A stretch of DNA of 64,000 nucleotides from Plantactinospora soyae (lineage in GTDB: Bacteria > Actinomycetota > Actinomycetes > Mycobacteriales > Micromonosporaceae). A model generated the notes under the pieces. That model did not search any database, had not been told where the DNA came from, and was given only the letters and a program-made list of their open reading frames with translations. The stretch is taken from NCBI RefSeq assembly GCF_014874095.1, contig NZ_JADBEB010000001.1, positions 496,001 to 560,000 of the forward strand. Direction: 5' to 3'. The position numbers and the translations under genes were made by a program. Of this stretch, positions 61,759 to 64,000 are shown in pieces (the first letter of the stretch is position 1; the number at the start of each line of letters is the position of its first letter).

Positions 61759-62424
61759 TCAGCGGTTCAGGCCCAGTTTCCCGACCTGTACACCGGCCTG
61801 GAACCGGGAGTCCGATCCGAGTTGCCGCATCAGTTCGGCCACCCGGCGCCGGTAGGTCCGCAGCGGCATGCCGAGCCGCCGCGCCGCGGCCTCGTCGGTG
61901 AGGCCGGAGGCGAGCCCACGCAGGATCAGCCGGTCCGCCGGGTCGAGCCGCGGCCCGCTCCCCCGCAGCCAGGCGTCCACCGGCTCGGCCGCGTCCCAGG
62001 CGACCCGGAACAACGCCCGTACCCCGTCGATCAGGCCGGCCGCGGTGGTCACGCTGAAGGTCCGCTCCGCACCGTCGGATGGACCGGCCAGGATCATCAC
62101 CCGACGGTCGATGATGATCGTCTCGTGTGGCAGCGGTGCCGGCGAGATGCGTACCCGGACACCCTGTGCCTCGGCGTCGCGCAGGTGGGTACGGTGTTCC
62201 TCCGTGTCGAGCGCGGCCGAGGTGTAGAGCTTCCGCACGACGAGGCCGTCGGCCACCTGCCGGCGTACCCCGGACGTGATCGCCATCCGCGCGGTCGTCC
62301 GGGACCAGGTCTCCAGGTCGGTCGCGGCGCAGGTGAACTCGGTACGCGCGCCGATGAAGAGATGACCGGCCCGCCGGACGAGTTCCTCCTCGCCGCGTAC
62401 GGTCACCACCTGCTCGTCCGCCAT
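61759..62424 (-). CDS. LuxR-type HTH regulator with TrmB/PLD-like sensor part
   Basis: A 221-residue regulator from ATG 62424. The C-terminal LuxR-type HTH is LDPADRLILRGLASGLTDEA with ARRLGMPLRTYRRRVAELMR. The N-terminal part (LFIGARTEFTCAATDLETWS, VRVRISPAPLPHETIIIDRR, MILAGPSDGAERTF) has the HxxxxIID pattern of PLD-like sensor domains in TrmB/LuxR-type proteins, where the His is usually not catalytic. Divergent from an aldo/keto reductase with 22-bp-spaced repeats between. Confidence 0.83.
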   Translation of the reverse strand: MADEQVVTVRGEEELVRRAGHLFIGARTEFTCAATDLETWSRTTARMAITSGVRRQVADGLVVRKLYTSAALDTEEHRTHLRDAEAQGVRVRISPAPLPHETIIIDRRVMILAGPSDGAERTFSVTTAAGLIDGVRALFRVAWDAAEPVDAWLRGSGPRLDPADRLILRGLASGLTDEAAARRLGMPLRTYRRRVAELMRQLGSDSRFQAGVQVGKLGLNR

Positions 62425-62477
62425 CCGCCCAGTCTGGCTCCGCCGTCCGGGCCGCGACAACCCGCCCCGGCCGCGAC

Positions 62478-62518
62478 CCGACGCCGAACCGGGAGCGGAC
62501 CGACGCCGAACCGGAAGC
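62478..62518. promoter_or_regulatory. two 19-bp direct repeats at 22-bp spacing
   Basis: CCGACGCCGAACCGGGAGC (62478-62496) and CCGACGCCGAACCGGAAGC (62500-62518) differ at one base. The 22-bp period is two helical turns. They lie between the divergent regulator and aldo/keto reductase genes and may be operator sites. Confidence 0.5.
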
Positions 62519-62590
62519 CGGACCGGTGGTCAACTGGCCACTTGTTGCCAATCCCGGCAGCCGGCACTCGGCGGCGCCAGGCTCGGTGTC

Positions 62591-63484
62591 ATGACGACGA
62601 ACACCCCGACCCCGGCCGCCAGCTTCCTGCTCGGCGGCGACCTGCGGATCAACCGGCTCGGCTTCGGCGCGATGCGGCTCGCCGCGAACTCGCTGCACGG
62701 GCCGACCCGGGATCCCCGGACCGGCATCGCCGTGCTCCGCCGAGCCGTCGAGCTCGGGGTCGACCACATCGACACGGCCGGCTTCTACGGGCGCGGCGAC
62801 GTGCACGCCCACGAGTTGATCCGCCAGGCGCTGTACCCGTACCCGGAGGATCTGGTGATCGCCACCAAGGTCGGCCCGCTTCGGGACGCGACCGGGATGC
62901 CCTCCGGGGAGGCCGACGCCGGCCAGCTCCGGGGCCTGGTCGAGGAGGACCTGCGCCGGCTCGGCCTGGAGCGACTCGACCTGGTCTACCTCCGGGTGGG
63001 CGGCCTGGGCCCGGTCGGCGGGGAGTCGATCGCGCAGCGGTACGGCGTGCTCGCGGCGCTCCGGGAGGAGGGGCTGATCCGGCACCTCGGGATCAGTAAC
63101 GTCGACGCGGCCCAGTACGCCGAAGCCGAGGCCATCGCACCGGTGACCGCGGTGCAGAACCACTTCCACCTCCAGCACCGGGACGACGCCGAACTGCTCG
63201 CCCGGTGCACGGCGCTGGGCAGCGCCTACGTGCCCTTCTTCCCGCTCGGCGGCGGCAACCGTCCGCTCGACCCGAGCCGGTACCGTCGGATCGCGGAGCG
63301 CCACGGCGCGACCGCCGCCCAGGTGGCCCTGGCCTGGCTGCTCGCCCGGTCTCCGGTCATGCTCGCCATCCCCGGCACCGGTTCGCCGGACCATCTCGAA
63401 GAGAACATGGCGGCGGCGACGCTCCGGCTGTCCGAAGCGGACCTGGCCGAACTGTCGATGGAAGAAAGTGACGTTCGCGGATAG
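62591..63484 (+). CDS. aldo/keto reductase
   Basis: A 297-residue NADPH-dependent TIM-barrel reductase. It opens LLGGDLRINRLGFGAMRLAA; the catalytic Asp and Tyr are in HIDTAGFYGRGD and Lys in VIATKVGPL. The position usually His (YxxH) reads LVYLRVGG, so the usual tetrad His is an Arg here, as in the YdbC-like group. The C-terminal cofactor site is IPGTGSPDHLEEN. The divergent LuxR-type regulator probably controls it. A strong hairpin follows. Confidence 0.92.
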   Translation: MTTNTPTPAASFLLGGDLRINRLGFGAMRLAANSLHGPTRDPRTGIAVLRRAVELGVDHIDTAGFYGRGDVHAHELIRQALYPYPEDLVIATKVGPLRDATGMPSGEADAGQLRGLVEEDLRRLGLERLDLVYLRVGGLGPVGGESIAQRYGVLAALREEGLIRHLGISNVDAAQYAEAEAIAPVTAVQNHFHLQHRDDAELLARCTALGSAYVPFFPLGGGNRPLDPSRYRRIAERHGATAAQVALAWLLARSPVMLAIPGTGSPDHLEENMAAATLRLSEADLAELSMEESDVRG

Positions 63485-63522
63485 CTACCGCCCTGCCCGG
63501 GACGTACGCTCGGCGACGCAGG

Positions 63523-63550
63523 CCCCCGGACGGGTACGCCCGTCCGGGGG
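63523..63550 (+). terminator. hairpin after the aldo/keto reductase gene
   Basis: Perfect 12-bp arms CCCCCGGACGGG (63523-63534) and its complement (63539-63550), ~40 bp after the stop. Confidence 0.85.
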
Positions 63551-63629
63551 TCGCGCCGCCGGCCGGCGCCCCCGTGGGTCGCCGGCCCGGCGCGACAGAG
63601 GAATCTCCCCGGACGGCGGAAGGGTACGC

Positions 63630-64000
63630 ATGAGAACGAGACGCACCATCCTGGTGGCTGCCGCCACAGCGGTGCTCACCGTGCTGGCGCTGGCACCGGC
63701 GAGCCCGGCCGCGGCAGCCCGTTACTCGAACCTGGATCCCGGCGGGCAGCCACGGCTGACCGAGCGGGTCCCGGTCAACGTGGTCTTTCTCGGCTACTCG
63801 CCGTCCCAGGTGCCCCGGTCGACGTTCAGCGCCGGGCTGCCGGCCGACTACGAACCGGTGGTGCGGTCCCGGCAGTTGTACATGACGCAGGAGAAACTGG
63901 GCCTGCACTACGACTACGACTACCGGATCAGTTACACCGACGAGCGCTACGAGGACAGGTTCTTCGGCGAGCTGAAGCGGTTGGCCCGGCCGGCGCCGCT
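63630..64000 (+). CDS. secreted protein, 3' end outside window
   Basis: ATG 63630 with GGAAGGG upstream opens a signal peptide (MRTRRTILVAAATAVLTVLA, then ASPAAAA-RY). The visible mature part (about 90 residues) has NVVFLGYSPSQVPRSTF and many Tyr/Asp residues (LHYDYDYRISY); the opening is reminiscent of large secreted actinomycete hydrolases, but no catalytic motif is in view. The frame is open through base 64000. Confidence 0.75.
   Translation, partial: MRTRRTILVAAATAVLTVLALAPASPAAAARYSNLDPGGQPRLTERVPVNVVFLGYSPSQVPRSTFSAGLPADYEPVVRSRQLYMTQEKLGLHYDYDYRISYTDERYEDRFFGELKRLARPAP

Noticed and set aside
1-64000. CRISPR arrays or cas genes
   Set aside because: No regularly spaced repeats with unique spacers; the tandem repeats seen are directly adjacent.

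Overview
The window is very GC-rich, with GTG/TTG starts and actinobacterial gene families throughout. The rho, thrB, thrC, hom, lysA, argS, rpmE, prfA neighbourhood, the families of the accessory genes and the 78-bp RSE-type intergenic repeats suggest a chromosome of the family Micromonosporaceae (a Micromonospora/Plantactinospora-like filamentous actinomycete). The genus is not decidable from the sequence.

Region 1 (1-28.2 kb) is mostly core. On the minus strand, read from right to left, lie argS, lysA, hom, thrC, then an interruption (RND exporter, MFS exporter, unknown protein, SPFH protein, RHH regulator), then thrB and rho. After rho come an HxlR regulator with a divergent imine-reductase-like enzyme, a large secreted glycosidase/phosphoesterase fusion, an RNA-repair pair (RNA ligase plus kinase/phosphatase, plus strand), rpmE and prfA. 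A GGDEF protein is cut by the left edge. A DUF3105/DUF305 pair diverges from argS.

Region 2 (28.4-34.7 kb) is accessory. It starts with a degenerate IS630-like transposase, then an intact tRNA-Arg(CCG). The tRNA 3' end and its terminator recur in decayed form downstream, which suggests an old integration hot spot carrying a secreted protein, an ECF sigma factor and a DHFR-like enzyme. A lipoprotein and a secreted trypsin-like protease follow.

Region 3 (34.7-48.9 kb) holds regulator/effector pairs: EamA/LysR; a large SARP-STAND regulator with three CCGACAG heptads at 11-bp spacing in front of a second imine-reductase-like gene; a Vms1-like release factor (acVLRF1); TetR/glycosyltransferase with two palindromic operators; DUF4097 with a HicB-like regulator; an ABC-F ATPase behind a leader that looks like an attenuator; a DJ-1/PfpI protein; and a CGNR zinc-finger regulator.

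Region 4 (48.9-57.9 kb) is the most unusual part. A minus-strand set encodes a small trypco2-like protein, a trypsin-NTPase-TPR protein of 1034 residues and an unrecognised 868-residue helical protein. It is flanked on both sides by paralogous plus-strand genes (388 and 383 residues) with nearly the same leaderless promoter. It resembles predicted trypsin/STAND biological-conflict systems, but the flanking pair and the helical protein are not parts I can match to a described system.

Region 5 (57.9-64 kb) has murB, an XRE regulator with a divergent SDR, a second SDR behind an orphan palindrome, a LuxR-type regulator with a divergent aldo/keto reductase, and the start of a secreted protein cut by the right edge.
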